Assembly (NCBI GenBank): GCA_018398575.1
Contig: JAGTXZ010000010.1
Span: 1,550,001 to 1,614,000, forward strand
Length of the DNA stretch: 64,000 nucleotides
Direction: 5' to 3'
DNA from: Ampelomyces quisqualis
Taxonomy: Eukaryota; Ascomycota; Dothideomycetes; Pleosporales; Phaeosphaeriaceae
The notes beneath the pieces were generated by a model, which had not been told where the DNA came from, did not search any database, and worked only from the letters and a program-made list of their open reading frames with translations. Each line of letters starts with the position of its first letter. Position 1 is the first letter of the stretch. Positions 1-12,241 of this stretch are shown here, one piece after another. The position numbers were made by a program, and so were the translations under genes.

Positions 1-562
1 TTAAAATTCTAAATTGTAAATTTTAGAGAAAAGATTATACTTTATATTTTATAATCTTAAAATACTTATATAATTAGAAATATATAGTAATATAGTTATA
101 TAAGAAAAGTTAGTAACTTTAGTAACTCTAGTAAGTCTTTTAGGTATATTAATACTATTAACTAGAATACTAGTATAAAATAAGAACTAAAGTAACTTAA
201 GTAAATTATCTAGTAGGTTTACTAGACGTTAAGCTACCTTAGGTTATTATAATTAGGCTAATTAGATTTATCTTATCTTATTCTAATATACATACTTAAG
301 TTTATACTTTTAACCTACTTTACTATAATATTTTATACTACTTTAATAGTATAACTATAAAATAATAGTAACCTAGGCTAAATAAGTATATTTACGCTTT
401 ATATAAGGTAGCTCTAGAGTAGAATATTTAATACTAAAATTAATATAGAATATACTTATTTCTTAGCTTATATTAACTAAATAGCATCTACTATATAGTA
501 TCTACTATATCTTTCCAATTCTAATAGCTAAAATATATTTTTTATAAGGAAAAAGCTAGTTT
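1..562. other. RIP-mutated AT-rich sequence with no recognised gene
   Basis: No reading frame or family motif is recognisable. A short stretch at about 186-225 (GTAACTT, then GTAAATTATCTAGTAG) resembles the sub-terminal sequence of the giant element at 45,142-45,172, so a degraded relative of that terminus is possible but weak. Confidence 0.5.
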
Positions 563-1336
563 TGTTAAAATTAAGTAATCTTATATTTTTTACAGAATAA
601 GTAAGTTAATATTATGTTTAAAACTTAACAAAATAAGAAATTATTTCTAGTAACCTTACTAGTTACAATAAAGCATAATAATATAATATAAAACTATAAA
701 CAAAATTTATATTAGTCTAGGAAAAAAAATTATATATACGCTAGTATTAATCTAGCAATTATAAATAAACTAAATATAAAATTTTTAGGAAAAGATTATA
801 AAAAATTAGCTTATTCTTGTAATTACGTAATTAAAATAGGCGCAATACTAGCCTGCTTAGTTATTTCTAAAAAAAGATGTTAAAGGCTCTTGATTCTAAT
901 CCTAACATCCTAAATAGGCCTAGTAACAGCTAAGATCTAAATTAATTATAAGAGGACTAAAAATTACGAAGCTCTTAATTGGGCGGTACAGGTAAAACTA
1001 ACCTAAAACTATCTAAAACTAGCTAAAACTTTACGCTAGCGTCTAGAACCTAGTAACTATCTAATAAAACTAGTAAAACTAGATATTAGTTACAAGTTAC
1101 TAGTAAAAGCAAAAGATAGACTCTTAAACTAGATAGCTAGAAGCTAAAACTAGAATACTAGTTTCTAGAAACTACATAGCTAGTTTCTAGAAATTAGAAA
1201 CTAGATAACAAGTAACTAAAATTACAAATTAGTAATCTAGATCTAATGCTTAGAGTATATATTAAGTAGTTTAGTTAGCACTAAAAAGAAGATAACAAAT
1301 TTACACTATCTCTACTTTTACCTATTATTTTTAACA
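563..1336 (+). repeat. Copia solo LTR (same family as the element at 3498-9331)
   Basis: The unit begins TGTTAAAATTAAGTAATC and ends TTATTTTTAACA, so it has the TG...CA ends and the short TGTTAAAA/TTTTAACA inverted termini of the LTRs flanking the full copia element, and it matches them closely throughout. No primer site or coding sequence follows, so it is a solo LTR. The five bases on either side do not match as a target duplication. Confidence 0.85.
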
Positions 1337-1683
1337 CTACCTACCTTCTACCTAAAGAAAAATACCTTCTACCTATTTACTAGTATAATAAGAGCTAAAT
1401 TATATAAAGTATATAACTCTTACTAAACTAAATAATTTATTAGTTAGTTATTAGTTAATAGTTTTTTTCTAACCTAGGTAATTTGTACTTTCTTATAGTA
1501 CTTTACTTTTCTTAATCTAATATATAACTTTAGTTCTAATTCTTTATAAGCTAGTTAGAGCTCTAGAAGTATACTAGTAGACTAGTTTAGTAAAACTTAG
1601 TATTAGTTTGTTAATTTTAATAAAGCTAAATATTAGCTTTTTAAAGGTTATAAAGCTAAATACTAGTTTATTTATTTTAACAA
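1337..1683. other. Spacer between two inverted LTRs, no gene seen
   Basis: AT-rich sequence lying between two oppositely oriented LTRs. Neither the copia primer site nor any copia coding motif is present, so this is not an internal part of the element. Nothing else was recognised. Confidence 0.6.
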
Positions 1684-2470
1684 TATTAAAAATAATAGGT
1701 AATAAATAGTAGAGATAGTGTAAATTTGTTATTTTCTTTTTAGTGCAAACTAAACTCCTTAATATATACTCTAAGTATTAGATCTAGATTTCTAATTCTA
1801 GGCTCCTTTGTAATTCTAGCTACTTGTTATCTAGTTTCTAATTTCTAGAAACGAGCTATCTAGTTTCTAGAAACTAGTATTCTAGTTTTAGCTTCTAGCT
1901 ATTTAGTTTTAGAGTCTAGCTTCTAGTTTTACTAGTTACTTGTAACTAATATCTAGTTTTACTAGTTTTATTAGATAGTTACTAGGTTTAAGACCCTAGC
2001 GTTAAGTTTTAGCTAGTTTTAGATAGTTTTAGGTTAGGTTTGCCTGTACTGCCTAATTAAGAGCTTTATAATTTTAGTACTCTTATAAGTAATTAAGATC
2101 TTAGCCGTTACTAGACCTATTTAGAATGTTAGGATTAGAATCAAGAGCCTTTAACATCTTTTTTTTAGAAATAACTAAGTAGGCTAGTGTAGCGCCTATG
2201 TTAATTACGTAATTACAAGAATAAGCTAATTTTTTGCAAGCTTTTATTAAAATTGTATGTTTAGTTTATTTATTTTTGCTAGATTAGTGCTAGCCTACAT
2301 ATAGTTCTATTTCTAGACTAACATAAATTCTATTTATAGTTTTATATTATATTGTTTTACTTTATTGTAACTAGTAAAGTTACTAGAAATAATTTCTTAT
2401 TTTATTAAGTAGTAAACATAACGTTAACTTACTTATTCTGTAAAAAATATAAGATTACTTAATTTTAACA
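1684..2470 (-). repeat. Copia solo LTR in inverted orientation
   Basis: Reverse-complement copy of the LTR at 563-1336: it ends ATTACTTAATTTTAACA on the plus strand and begins with a slightly mutated ATTAAAAATAATAGGT. With its partner it forms a large inverted repeat of about 0.78-kb arms around a 347-bp spacer. No matching target duplication was found. Confidence 0.85.
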
Positions 2471-3492
2471 GGTAAAGCTTAATAGTGTAGAAAGTAGAGT
2501 AGAAGTTAGGTTAGAGTAGAGCTAGAGTATAGGTTAAAGTTAAGTTATATAGGTACTAGGTCTAGGTAAGGTTAGTAGTTAGGTTAAGCTATTTACTATT
2601 AGGTTATACTTATATAGTACTCTTTACTATAACTTTTAAATATTTATATTACTTTAGTATATAGTAAGGTAAAGAAAATTAGATTATTAAAGAAGTTGTT
2701 TTAAGATTAAAGATGTTACTAAAGTAATATCCGTTTAAATTAGAGTAGGAAGATAGAATTCTAATATAGTAATATAATATTTAAAATTTATAGAGTGTAA
2801 TTAGCTAGTAAGCTTTTCTTTATTTTAGTTCTTTATTATACTAATTATTTAAAGTAGTATAAGAGCTTTAATCTCTTTCTCTATAGCTACTACCTAGGTA
2901 TATTACGTATAGAAGTTTCTAAATAGATACTTAAAGAAAAGCTTATAAAATCTCTTCTAGTAATACTCTTACTCTTATTATTATTCTTTTTATTATTTAT
3001 TAGATCTACAAAACGCTATATTCTAGTATTAATAGAGCTAGAATAAGAATCTAGTTTCTAAATCTTATATAGGTTCTTATTATAGGCTAGCCTGTAAAGA
3101 TAGAATAATAAGGTACTAGAAAGAGTTATATTTCTTAAGCTCTTTTATTAGTTATAGAAGAGGCTTATATATTCTCTATATATACTAGTCTATAAAAAGG
3201 TAGTAAGGCTAGGGTAAGCTCTACTTAAGAAGGTAAAAAGCTAGGTAAAGCCTAGCCTATTATATACCTCTTTACTTACTCTCTTCTTAATATAAAACCC
3301 TATATTATTATAATATAGTAATTGTACTATAATACTAGGCTAAAGTTATTCTAGTACTATTTCTTACCTAGCTATTTACTATGCGCGTATATCTATATAC
3401 CTACTATAAATTTATATTAGTACTTAGCTAGCTTTATTCTAGTTCTTATACTACTAACACTATTCTTCTTTAGTTCTCTTCTTTTACCTTTA
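2471..3492. other. RIP-mutated spacer, possible hAT-end remnant at 2476-2600
   Basis: No gene recognised. The first 130 bases carry repeated short motifs such as AGAAGTTAGGTTAGAGTAG and GGTTAAAGTTAAG, which resemble the sub-terminal repeats of the hAT element at 11,912-17,748. This may be a fragment of a related hAT end. The rest is featureless AT-rich sequence. Confidence 0.35.
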
Positions 3493-3497
3493 GACTG
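3493..3497. repeat. Left target-site duplication of the copia element
   Basis: GACTG lies directly before the 5' LTR. GACTA lies directly after the 3' LTR at 9332-9336. The single G/A difference is what RIP would produce, so the pair is read as a 5-bp duplication. Confidence 0.65.
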
Positions 3498-4275
3498 TGT
3501 TAAAATTAAGTAATCTTATATTTTTACAGAATAAGTAAGTTAACGTTATGTTTAAACTTAACAAAATAAGAAATTATATCTAGTAACTTTACTAGTTGCA
3601 ATAAAGTATAACAGTATAATATAAAACTATAAACAAAGCTTATATTAGTCTATAAATAGAACTACATATACGCTAGCACTAATCTAGGAATTATAAATAA
3701 ACTAAACATATAATTTTTAAGAAAAGCTTACAAAATATTAGCTTCTTCTTAAAATTACGTAATTAATATAGGCGCTAGACTAGCTTACTTAGTTATTTCT
3801 AAAGATAGATGTTAAAGGCTCTTGATTCTAATCCTAACATTCTAAATAGTCCTAGTAACAGCTAAGACCTAAATTACTTATAAGAGGACTAAGATTATAT
3901 AGCTCTTAATTGGGCAGTACAGGTAAAACTAATCTAAAACTATCTAAAACTAGCTAAAACTTAACGCTAGGGTCTAAAACCTAGTAACTATCTAATAAAA
4001 CTAGTAAAACTAGATATTAGTTACAAGTTACTAGTAAAACTAGAAGCTAGACTATTAAACTAGATAGCTAGAAGCCAAAACTAGAATACTAGTTCCCGGA
4101 AACTAGATAGCTAGTTTCTGGAAATCAGAAACTAGATAACAAGTAGCTAGAATTGCAAAGGACTCTAGAATTAGTAATCTAGATCTAATGCTTAGAGTAT
4201 ATATTAAGGAGTTCTGCTAGCACTAAAAGAAATAACAATTTACACTATTTCTACTATTACCTATTATTTTTAACA
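3498..4275 (+). repeat. 5' LTR of the copia element
   Basis: Begins TGTTAAAATTAAGTAATC and ends TTATTTTTAACA, 778 bases. It matches the 3' LTR at 8563-9331 (769 bases), with differences that are largely C/T and G/A as RIP would leave. Confidence 0.92.
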
Positions 4276-4298
4276 GGTTATAAGCCTAGTGCTCTAAC
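4276..4298 (+). promoter_or_regulatory. Copia primer-binding site, half-tRNA (initiator Met) type
   Basis: Directly after the LTR the sequence reads GGTTATAAGCCTAGTGCTCT. Its complement matches the anticodon-arm region of a fungal initiator-Met tRNA around the CAU anticodon (GGGCTCATAACC), not the tRNA 3' end, if two C-to-T or G-to-A changes are allowed. This is the half-tRNA priming known for Drosophila copia and relatives. The tRNA identity is inferred from memory of the conserved GGGCUCAUAACC arm. Confidence 0.65.
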
Positions 4299-4541
4299 TC
4301 TAATTAATCTAATTAATCTAATTAATTTAATTAATCTTTTATACTTAATTAATCTAAATCTAAACAAAACAAAATAAAACAAAACAAAACAAAAACAAAC
4401 AAACAAAACAAAACAAAACAAACGAAACAAAACAAAACAAAACAAAACAAAACAACTTAAAACAAAGTAATAAATTAATTAATCAAATTAACAAACCTAA
4501 TCCAAATTAACCTATCTAATCAAATTAGTTAAATTAACAAA
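4299..4541 (+). repeat. Low-complexity copia leader: (TTAATCTAA) and (AAAAC) runs
   Basis: Between the primer site and the first ATG lie repeats of AATTAATCT (about 4300-4350) followed by a long AAAAC/CAAAA microsatellite (about 4365-4460). It forms the untranslated leader of the element. The A/C-only tract has escaped RIP in places because many C's are kept before A. Confidence 0.75.
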
Positions 4542-7500
4542 ATGTCTAGATATAAGTTTTAAATTAAGAAGCTTTCTAGCTAATTAAACTACGAGACTTA
4601 GAGTCTTAAAATCTTAGCAGTTTTAACTTAAGATAACTGTTTTAAGGCTATTAGCTACAATAACAATAAGCTAATTATAATAGATGCTTAAGGTTAATTA
4701 AAAGCTAAAAGCACTATTATTTTATTAGTAAACGATAGCTCTTTAACTTAAATTAAAGGCTGTTCTACTGCTCGCGAAATAAAGAAAACTCTATACAATT
4801 TGTATAGTCTACAAGGCTTTTCTACTAAATTTCTTCTTTTAAAGAAGTTTTTTAATCTAGAACTATTAAGTTTTAACACAATACAGGAATTCCTTAATTA
4901 TATTAAATACCTAACAGATTTGCTTAAAACTAAGGATATTAAGCTACCAAAACAAGTTATTTTAGCTTTGGTACTTAATAACCTAACGCTAAGTTACAAA
5001 GGATTTGTTACTTTTGTAACACAATTATTTTGTACAGACTCTACAAATATTAAATTAGAAACCCTATTTACTAATTTAATAGATAAATCTAGGCAACAAA
5101 TTAGAAATAGTAATAAGACATTACTAACAAAGTCTAACAAAAAGGGGTTTAAAAACCCTAGCAAAATTACAAAGAAATATTATAATAAATGTAAAACAAA
5201 TACTTACTTAACAAGTAATTACTAGTATCTAAATTTAAGTAAGAAACTAGATTGGTTTAGAACCAAAAATAATCTAGAAAATCGCAGGAGCTCTTCTAAG
5301 CCTTCTAAGCAGATTCTAAGCGATTAGAAAGATAAGGCTCTTCTAATAGCTATATCAAACTAAGTTAATAATATAGATATTAACGAAAAGGTACTATATA
5401 ACAATCCTAGCCAATTAAAATTAAAAGCTAATTTTATACTAGATTTAGGAAGTACACAGCATATAATCTGTAATTCAAATCTGTTTCTAGACAATAGTTT
5501 AGTATATAGAATTACTAAACTTAGTTAAGGTAATAATTCTAGAATTAATGCAATAAGGATTAGAAGCGTTTGCTTTCTATATAACAATTTAAAATTTATT
5601 CTTAATAATTGCTTATTTGTACCTACTTTTAAAGTAAATCTTATCTTAGTTAGAAAACTAGTAGAAAAGAAATTTAAAATTAAGTTTAATAAAGATAAAG
5701 CTATAATTATAGAAAATAGTAATATAAGAATAGAAGCAAACTATACAGAACAAATATATGTACTAGATCTAAGTAATAAAATAATAACTTAAAATATTAA
5801 TACAGAAACTATAAAAAATAGCTATATTACCTATAATACAAACTTTAATCTAAAGAAAATAAGACTGTTCTATAACAGATTTGGGTATAAGAATCTTAAT
5901 ATAATAGGGCAACTATTAAATATAAAAATTTCTAGTAATTTTAAACTAGACTGTATAGCCTGTATTAAAGCAAAGCTTTTAAATAATTAAAGTAGAGATA
6001 TAACAGAAAAACTAAAAAACTACTTAGATAAAGTAGTAATAGATATCTATAGACCTATTACTTCTCTATCTAGATATAACTTTAAATATATAATATTCTT
6101 TCTAGATTTAGCTACTAGAGAACTAAGCTTTAAGCTGTTAAAAAATAAATTAGAAGCTTACTCTGCTTTTAAAGAATATAAAGCTAAAGTAGAAAACTAA
6201 TCTAAAGAAAAAATAAAGACTATAGAAACAGATAATAGAGCTAAATTCCTAAGTAATTAATTTTAAGAGTTAATTAAACAATCTGGCATTATACACTAAT
6301 TATCTAGTTCCTATACTCTAGAACAAAATAGTCTAATAGAAAGAATAAATAGAACTATAATAGAAACTTTAAGAACTCTCTTATTTAGTTCTAATATGCC
6401 TCTAATATACTAGCAAGAAGTAATACAAGCTATAGTATATATATATAATATAAGTCTACATTTCTATCTAGAAAAAAGTCTGTTTAAGAAATTATATAAT
6501 AAAAGACTAAATATAAGTAATCTAAAAATTTAGAGATCTAGAGCTTTCTACAGAGATAAAAGAGTAACTTTAATAAAACTAGAACCTTAAGCTATAGAAG
6601 GAATACTAGTAGGCTATAATTAATACAATTATTATATATTAAATCTATAAATAAAAAGAGTTATATAAATAAGAGATTGCAAAATACTATAAGGTTAATT
6701 TTACTTTAATCTAGAAAGCAAAGTAAATAATAACAGTACAATTACTATAGAATTACCTACTACGTAGAATTCTTAGAATAATAACTTTAATATAAAAGAA
6801 GATAGACCTAGCTCTATTAGAGAGAATAGTCTAGACAAATTAGCTTAAGAAATAAATACAAATAAAAGAATAATACATTAATCTACAGAGAGTTGCAGTA
6901 CTAGAGTAAGAACTCTTAATAGTAATCTTTCTAAAGATAAACTAGCGTTTAATATTTATATAATAGAAAATAACAAGCTAAATACGTATTAAGAAGCTAT
7001 AATAGCAAAAGATAATAAAGAATAGTTAAAAGCTATAAATATAGAAATTAAACAACTAGAAGATTAAAACACTTAGATTCTAGTAGAATTACCTAAAATA
7101 GAGTAACACTTAAAGGACGCTAGGTCTATAAGGTTAAAACAGATAAAAAAAATAAAATAATAAAATATAAAGCAAGATAGGTTGCTAAAGGCTATAGCTA
7201 AATCTATAGACTAGATTATCTAGATACGTTTGCAAATACAACTAGAATTAAAATTATTAAATTTCTACTCTTTCTAGCAGCATTCTTAGATCTAGAAATA
7301 ATTTAACTAGATATTAAAAACGCTTTTCTATATATACCTACAGAAGAAGAAATTTATATACAACAACCTATAGGTTTTAATACAGATAAAGCAAAAGTTT
7401 GTAAACTTATAAAATTACTCTATAGGCTAATACAGGCAGTATAAGCCTAGTATAATTACCTAAAAGAAATACTTAATAAATTAGACTTTATTTCTATATT

Positions 7501-8527
7501 TAACAAACAAGAAGTATTTAAAAATAATAAAAACTTAATGCTTATAGTCTATATAGACAATATATTAGTACTAGGACTAAACCTAAAGGAAATAAACAAA
7601 TTTAAACAAAATATTTCTAAAAAACTAGAAGTAAGCGATCTAGGAGACGCTAGCTACTTTCTAGGAATAGAAATAATAAGAGATTAATTAACTAGATCTC
7701 TTTAGCTAAAACAAGCTAAATACACAAATAATCTGCTTACTAAATACAATAAAAATAATCTAAATCCTATTTGTACACTAGCTAATTCTAGCGTAAAACT
7801 AGATAAAAATATAGAACAGGCAGGTAGTAGCAAAATAAAGCTATTTTAACAATATATAAGAAGCTTAATATACCTAGCAATACATACTAGACCTAATCTA
7901 GCTTATATAGTATATATATGCGTAAGATTTATATTAAATCCTAATAAACAGCACTTTATAGCTGTAAATAGAATATTTAAATATCTAAATAATAAAGATA
8001 ATAGTTCTAAAGGTCTCTACTTTAAATCTTTGCAATCTACACCTATATTACTAAAGTATACAGATATAGATTAGAAGAGTAACCTTATAACAAGAAAAAG
8101 TATAACTAGCTATCTATTTGCTTTTAATAATACACCTATAAGCTAGTTAAGTAAATTATAAAAAACTACTACTTTAAGTAGCTGCAAAGCAGAATATATA
8201 GCCTTAAAAGAAGCTATAAAAGAATAATTCTATTTAATAGAAATATAAAATTAACTAAATATAGAAACACTTCTTAAAAAAGAAGAAACTAAAAAATTCT
8301 ATCTATTTAGCAATAGCTAACCAGCTATAGCATTAGCGAAAAATCTAGAGCACTACGCAAAAACAAAACATATAGATATATAATATTATTTTGTTAAAGA
8401 AAAAATATTAGAAGGAAAAATAGATCTAAGCTATATTCCTACTAAAGAGTAACTAGCAGATATTCTAACTAAAGCTCTTAACAACTCTAGCTTTAATACA
8501 ATATTTAATAACTTAAAGATAACTTAA
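4542..8527 (+). pseudogene. Copia gag-pol polyprotein (gag, protease, integrase, RT, RNase H), degraded
   Basis: Reading from the ATG at 4542 in one frame gives a copia gag (best preserved at 4800-5220). It ends in a zinc knuckle at about 5176-5220 whose C-x2-C-x4-H-x4-C has become Y-x2-C-x4-Y-x4-Y. The protease motif at about 5442 reads DLGSTQHIICN (ancestral DSGS). The integrase core follows at about 6000-6450 (FLDLATRE, ETDNRAKFL, ERINRTIIETLR). The RT lies in another reading frame from about 7109 (DIKNAFLY, then YIDNILVL, where YVDD is expected), so a small indel lies at 7090-7108. RNase H and the copia tail (KTKHIDI, LADILTKAL) end near 8527. More than 40 in-frame TAG/TAA stops mark old Gln and Trp codons. 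The protein is not functional. Confidence 0.92.
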
Positions 8528-8547
8528 ATACCTCTTATAAAAAATAT

Positions 8548-8560
8548 AAGCTTAAGGGGG
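8548..8560 (+). promoter_or_regulatory. Copia polypurine tract
   Basis: AAGCTTAAGGGGG sits two bases before the 3' LTR, where plus-strand DNA synthesis is primed. The run of five G's survives in otherwise G-poor sequence. Confidence 0.75.
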
Positions 8561-8562
8561 TG

Positions 8563-9331
8563 TGTTAAAATTAAATAATCTTATATTTTTACAGAATAAG
8601 TAAGTTAACGTTATGTTTAAACTTAACAAAATAAGAAATTATTTCTAGTAACTTTACTAGTTGTAATAAAGTATAACAATATAATATAAAACTATAAACA
8701 AAGTTTATAAAAGTCTATAAATAGAACTACATATACGCTAGCACTAATCTAGCAATTATAAATAAACTAAACATACAATTTTTAAGAAAAGCTTATAAAA
8801 TATTAGCTTATTCTTGAAATTACGTGATTATTATAGGCGCTAGACTAGCCTACTTAGTTATTTCTAAAAAAAAGATGTTAAAGGCTCTTGATTCTAATCC
8901 TAACATCCTAAATAGGCCTAGTAACAGCTAAGATCTAAATTAATTATAAGAGGACTAAAAATTACGAAGCTCTTAATTGGGCGGTACAGGTAAAATTAAC
9001 CTAAAACTATCTAAAACTAGCTAAAACTTTACGCTAGCGTCTAGAACCTAGTAACTATCTAATAAAACTAGTAAAACTAGATATTAGTTACAAGTTACTA
9101 GTAAAAGCAAAAGATAGACTCTTGAACTAGATAGCTAGAAGCTAAAACTAGAATACTAGTTTCTAGAAACTACATAGCTAGTTTCTAGAAATTAGAAACT
9201 AGATAACAAGTAACTAAAATTACAAATTAGTAATCTAGATCTAATGCTTAGAGTATATATTAAGAAGTTCTGCTAGCACTAAAAGAAATAACAATTTACA
9301 CTATTTCTACTATTACCTATTATTTTTAACA
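8563..9331 (+). repeat. 3' LTR of the copia element
   Basis: Begins TGTTAAAATTAAATAATC and ends TTATTTTTAACA. It pairs with the 5' LTR and is followed by GACTA, the right-hand target duplication at 9332-9336. Confidence 0.92.
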
Positions 9332-9564
9332 GACTACGCCTAGACTATATACTAACTATACCTACTTCTCTAATAATTAACCTATTAATTACTTTTTAAT
9401 ATTATCTTTTATATACTCTAAGCACTTCTCTTTTTACTCTATTACGCTCTTAAGGCGCTATTGCTATATAAGTAGTTATAAAGTAACTAGTAACTCTAAT
9501 AATAAGGCTATAATACTAGAGCGCGTATAGTTTAACTTTATATAGAATAGTAATAGAAAGTATT
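9332..9564. other. Target duplication then unassigned sequence
   Basis: 9332-9336 is the GACTA target duplication of the copia element. The remaining bases up to where gypsy X1 becomes alignable with X2 (about 9565) show no gene. The 3' LTR expected for X1 was not found here, so X1 may be truncated at this end. Confidence 0.45.
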
Positions 9565-9745
9565 TTTACTTAGCGTAGTAGCGCGTTTATTATCTTAACT
9601 TTACCTAGAGTTTATAAAGTATATATATAAGGCTAGCTCTTAGTATACTACTTTCTTATACTTTCTTCCTTATATTTGTATATCTAAAGCTATCTAAGCC
9701 TTCTCTGAATTTAAGTATTAGCTAACTATATAGTAGATATATATA

Positions 9746-10429
9746 ATACCTATTTCTGTCTCTTTTAGAGCTTATTTTCTAGCCTATTAGGTTATTTACT
9801 TATAGGCTGCAAGAGCTTTTACTTATAGCTACTTTAATATTAAGTTTAGATTCTATTTAGATATATCTAAGAAGTGTGCATAATACACGCTCTTAAATAA
9901 AAAGTATTACCTAGTTCTTCTATATACAGGCTAAGAGTATAATAGCCTCTTTAAGGTCTCTAACTATAGGTTTACTGCTTTAGGTAGAGATAAGTTTAAT
10001 AAGATAGTGTTAGAGTATAAGGCTAACGTTTAGGTAGCAGCGTTTTAGTTAGCTACTACTATATAAGTAGGCACTATATAGGTAGCTAATATAAATACTA
10101 CTAACCTACTTATTAGTACTTATTACTAGAGGGAGAAGCTAGTTAAGAAGGTTAGAAAAATAGCTAAGAAGGTTAGGTTGCTTAGGTAGAGCACAGCTAG
10201 GTTAACTAGTGTAGTTACCTAGCTAGTAGATGTTTTAATAGTATCTTAAGTAGATTAGGTAGTAGAAAAGTTAGCTAGTACTAATAATAAGTAAAGCTAA
10301 AACTAGAGATAACTAGGTAGTGTATTAGTATCTATACCTAAAGAGTTAAATAGTTAGAAGTATTCTACTAGTAGTAGTAATAGTCTACTATTAGATCTAA
10401 TAAAAGAGTAAGGCTTCTATTATTAATAG
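9746..10429 (+). pseudogene. Antisense reading frame of gypsy X1 (MPIS... family), unknown function
   Basis: On the strand opposite gypsy X1, between its chromodomain and its 3' end, a frame starts with a mutated initiator (ATA) followed by P-I-S-V-S and can be read through RIP stops as a protein of about 225 residues. An aromatic N-terminal part (residues about 10-60, with FRFYLDISKK) is followed by a Lys/Arg-rich, probably coiled-coil part (KKVRKIAKKVR) and a Ser-rich tail (SSSNSLLLDL). The same frame is present in X2 at 23,590 with an intact ATG, and a shorter relative occurs in the second gypsy family at 54,886. Function is unknown; shared position and the shared MPI start suggest a real gene. 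Confidence 0.55.
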
Positions 10430-10479
10430 TTGTTACTTACTAGTGTAGTAGTTGTAATATTAAGTTTAATTTCTCTAAT

Positions 10480-11911
10480 ATAATTATCTTAAAATGCTGT
10501 AAAATCTTTAACTTCTTTTTTCTATACTATAATTTATTTAGCTAACGCTTGTAAAGGTTCTTTCTATTTTAGATAGTATTTATAAAACGCTTATAATATA
10601 TATAGCGCTTCTATAAAGTTTAATATATTATACTAGGTAGAATTAGAGTTATAACTTACCTATTTTACGTAATACTTTAAGATAGAGTAGTATAGCTTAC
10701 TAGCTAGGATCTCTTCTACGTCTTATTTTTTAACGCCTTAAATTAGGATACTAGATAGGTTTAGACTTAGCTAACTAGGTAAGAGATTATTAGAGTTCTT
10801 GTAGAGTATGTCTAGAGTAAATATATTATAGATTTTAGAGCCTTTAGGTAGCTTTAGTTAGAATAAATAGCTAACTTATTTTAGAACTTTAAAATGACTT
10901 TTCTATAATTTAGCAAGTTTGCAACTAAGACAAGTAATAGATAAGTTTTAAGTTAAGAAGTAGACCTTGTTACCTATAACCTAATAAATAGGTTATTAAT
11001 ACTTGTTTATTTTAGTAGCTATCTATTACTATACCTTCTTTATATTATCTTTAGCTATATGCTAGGCTTTGTATATATAAGTAGCTAGGCTTATAGCATT
11101 CTTAATATTTGTATTCTTATGTTTTAAAGTAGAAGATAACTAATTCTAGCTCTATTTTAGTTTAGATCTAAATAAGAGCTAGTATAGTGCTATGCTAATT
11201 ACAGAGTATAGTAATGTTACCTAGCTCTAATTAATTATTAGTAGAAGGTTACTCTAGTTATCCTAGTAATAGGATACAAAGAGCCTTAATTATTAATAAA
11301 TATACTTGTTTATAATCTTAGTTTAACTATAAGTCTATTTATAATAAGTAGTAGAGAGCTTAATTTACACGCCTAGAATCTAGTAGAATTTAGACTAGAA
11401 TTAGAACACAAACTAGAGACTATAATTAGATACTATACTTTTAGGCATATAGCTAAATTAATATACCTATTAGATAAATAAGTAAGCTATCTATTAAGTG
11501 TTAATTATTTTATAGTAAGGAAGAGAAAAAGCTTATTTTAATAGATAATTAATAATAACTTTTATTTAATTATAGCTATAATAGTCTTTTAGAAATATCT
11601 TAAAATCTATACATAGATACTTTATAGGCCTATTAGAAATTAGTAATAGATAGTAAAACTCTTAGGATTAGAGCTGTTTTAGATAAAATCTTTAATAAAA
11701 AATATAGTTTTATATATAGCGTTTATATAAAGCCTCTATACCTTTCTAATAGTATTAATAGGCTAAGAGCTAATATATCTTTATAGCGCTTACATAAGTA
11801 GTTAATACTTAGTTATAAGCCTTTCTAATTAGGTAGGTATATAAGAGAAAATCCTTAAGTATATAAAGGTATAAGTAATATAGTAAAAGGCCTTCTTAGA
11901 CGTAGTATAGC
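10480..11911 (-). pseudogene. Gypsy X1 integrase C-terminus and chromodomain, degraded
   Basis: Minus-strand reading of the 3' part of the gypsy polyprotein. At about 10,800-10,980 the integrase C-terminal module reads GNKVYFLT...KLAKL...HFKVLK...LKLPKGSKIYNIFTLDIL, matching the usual GDKVYL...GPF.V......L.LP....IHPVFHVS pattern. At about 10,540-10,730 a chromodomain follows (VEEILASKLYYSILKYYVK, then a mutated WVGY region and NILNFIEA), which places the element with the chromoviruses, whose chromodomains guide integration to modified chromatin. Many in-frame stops are present. The polyprotein continues upstream at 17,757 across the hAT insertion. Confidence 0.85.
11904..11911. repeat. Left 8-bp target duplication of hAT-1
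   Basis: AGTATAGC before the element and AGTGTAGC after it (17,749-17,756) differ by one G/A. Eight bases is the target length of the hAT superfamily. Confidence 0.85.
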
Positions 11912-12241
11912 TACGCTAGTAGATAGGTTAGAGTAGAAGTTAGGTAGAGTTTAAAGTAGAGTAACTCTACCCTAACCTAACTCTAACCTACACTAAAAAA
12001 ATTAGCGCTAGTAGTAGAGTTAGGTTAGGTTGTACAAAGCGTAGGTAGTGTTAAGTTATTTATTTTTTAGGGAAGAATATACAACTTATTTAAAAAGTTA
12101 ACTTTAACAGAAAATCTAGTAGAAGAGGAGATTAATTACAGTAATTTATTACGTTAGTGTAGAGAAATTATATTTATAGCTTTAAATTTAAGACTTAATT
12201 CTACTACTAACTAAACTACTATATTAGGTAGCTAGAATACT

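Larger units (their letters stand above)
3498..9331 (+). mobile_element. Full-length Ty1/copia retrotransposon, RIP-inactivated
   Basis: A complete 5.8-kb copia-type element with two LTRs (3498-4275 and 8563-9331), a primer-binding site directly after the 5' LTR, a single long gag-pol pseudogene, a polypurine tract directly before the 3' LTR and a 5-bp target duplication. The order gag, protease, integrase, reverse transcriptase, RNase H is diagnostic of copia rather than gypsy. The coding region is destroyed by many in-frame stops and one frameshift. Three solo LTRs of this family lie elsewhere in the window. Confidence 0.93.

Noticed and set aside
4365..4460. AAAAC/CAAAA run as telomeric or poly(A) sequence
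   Set aside because: It lies in the leader of the copia element and does not match the TTAGGG-type telomere repeat; best seen as a microsatellite.
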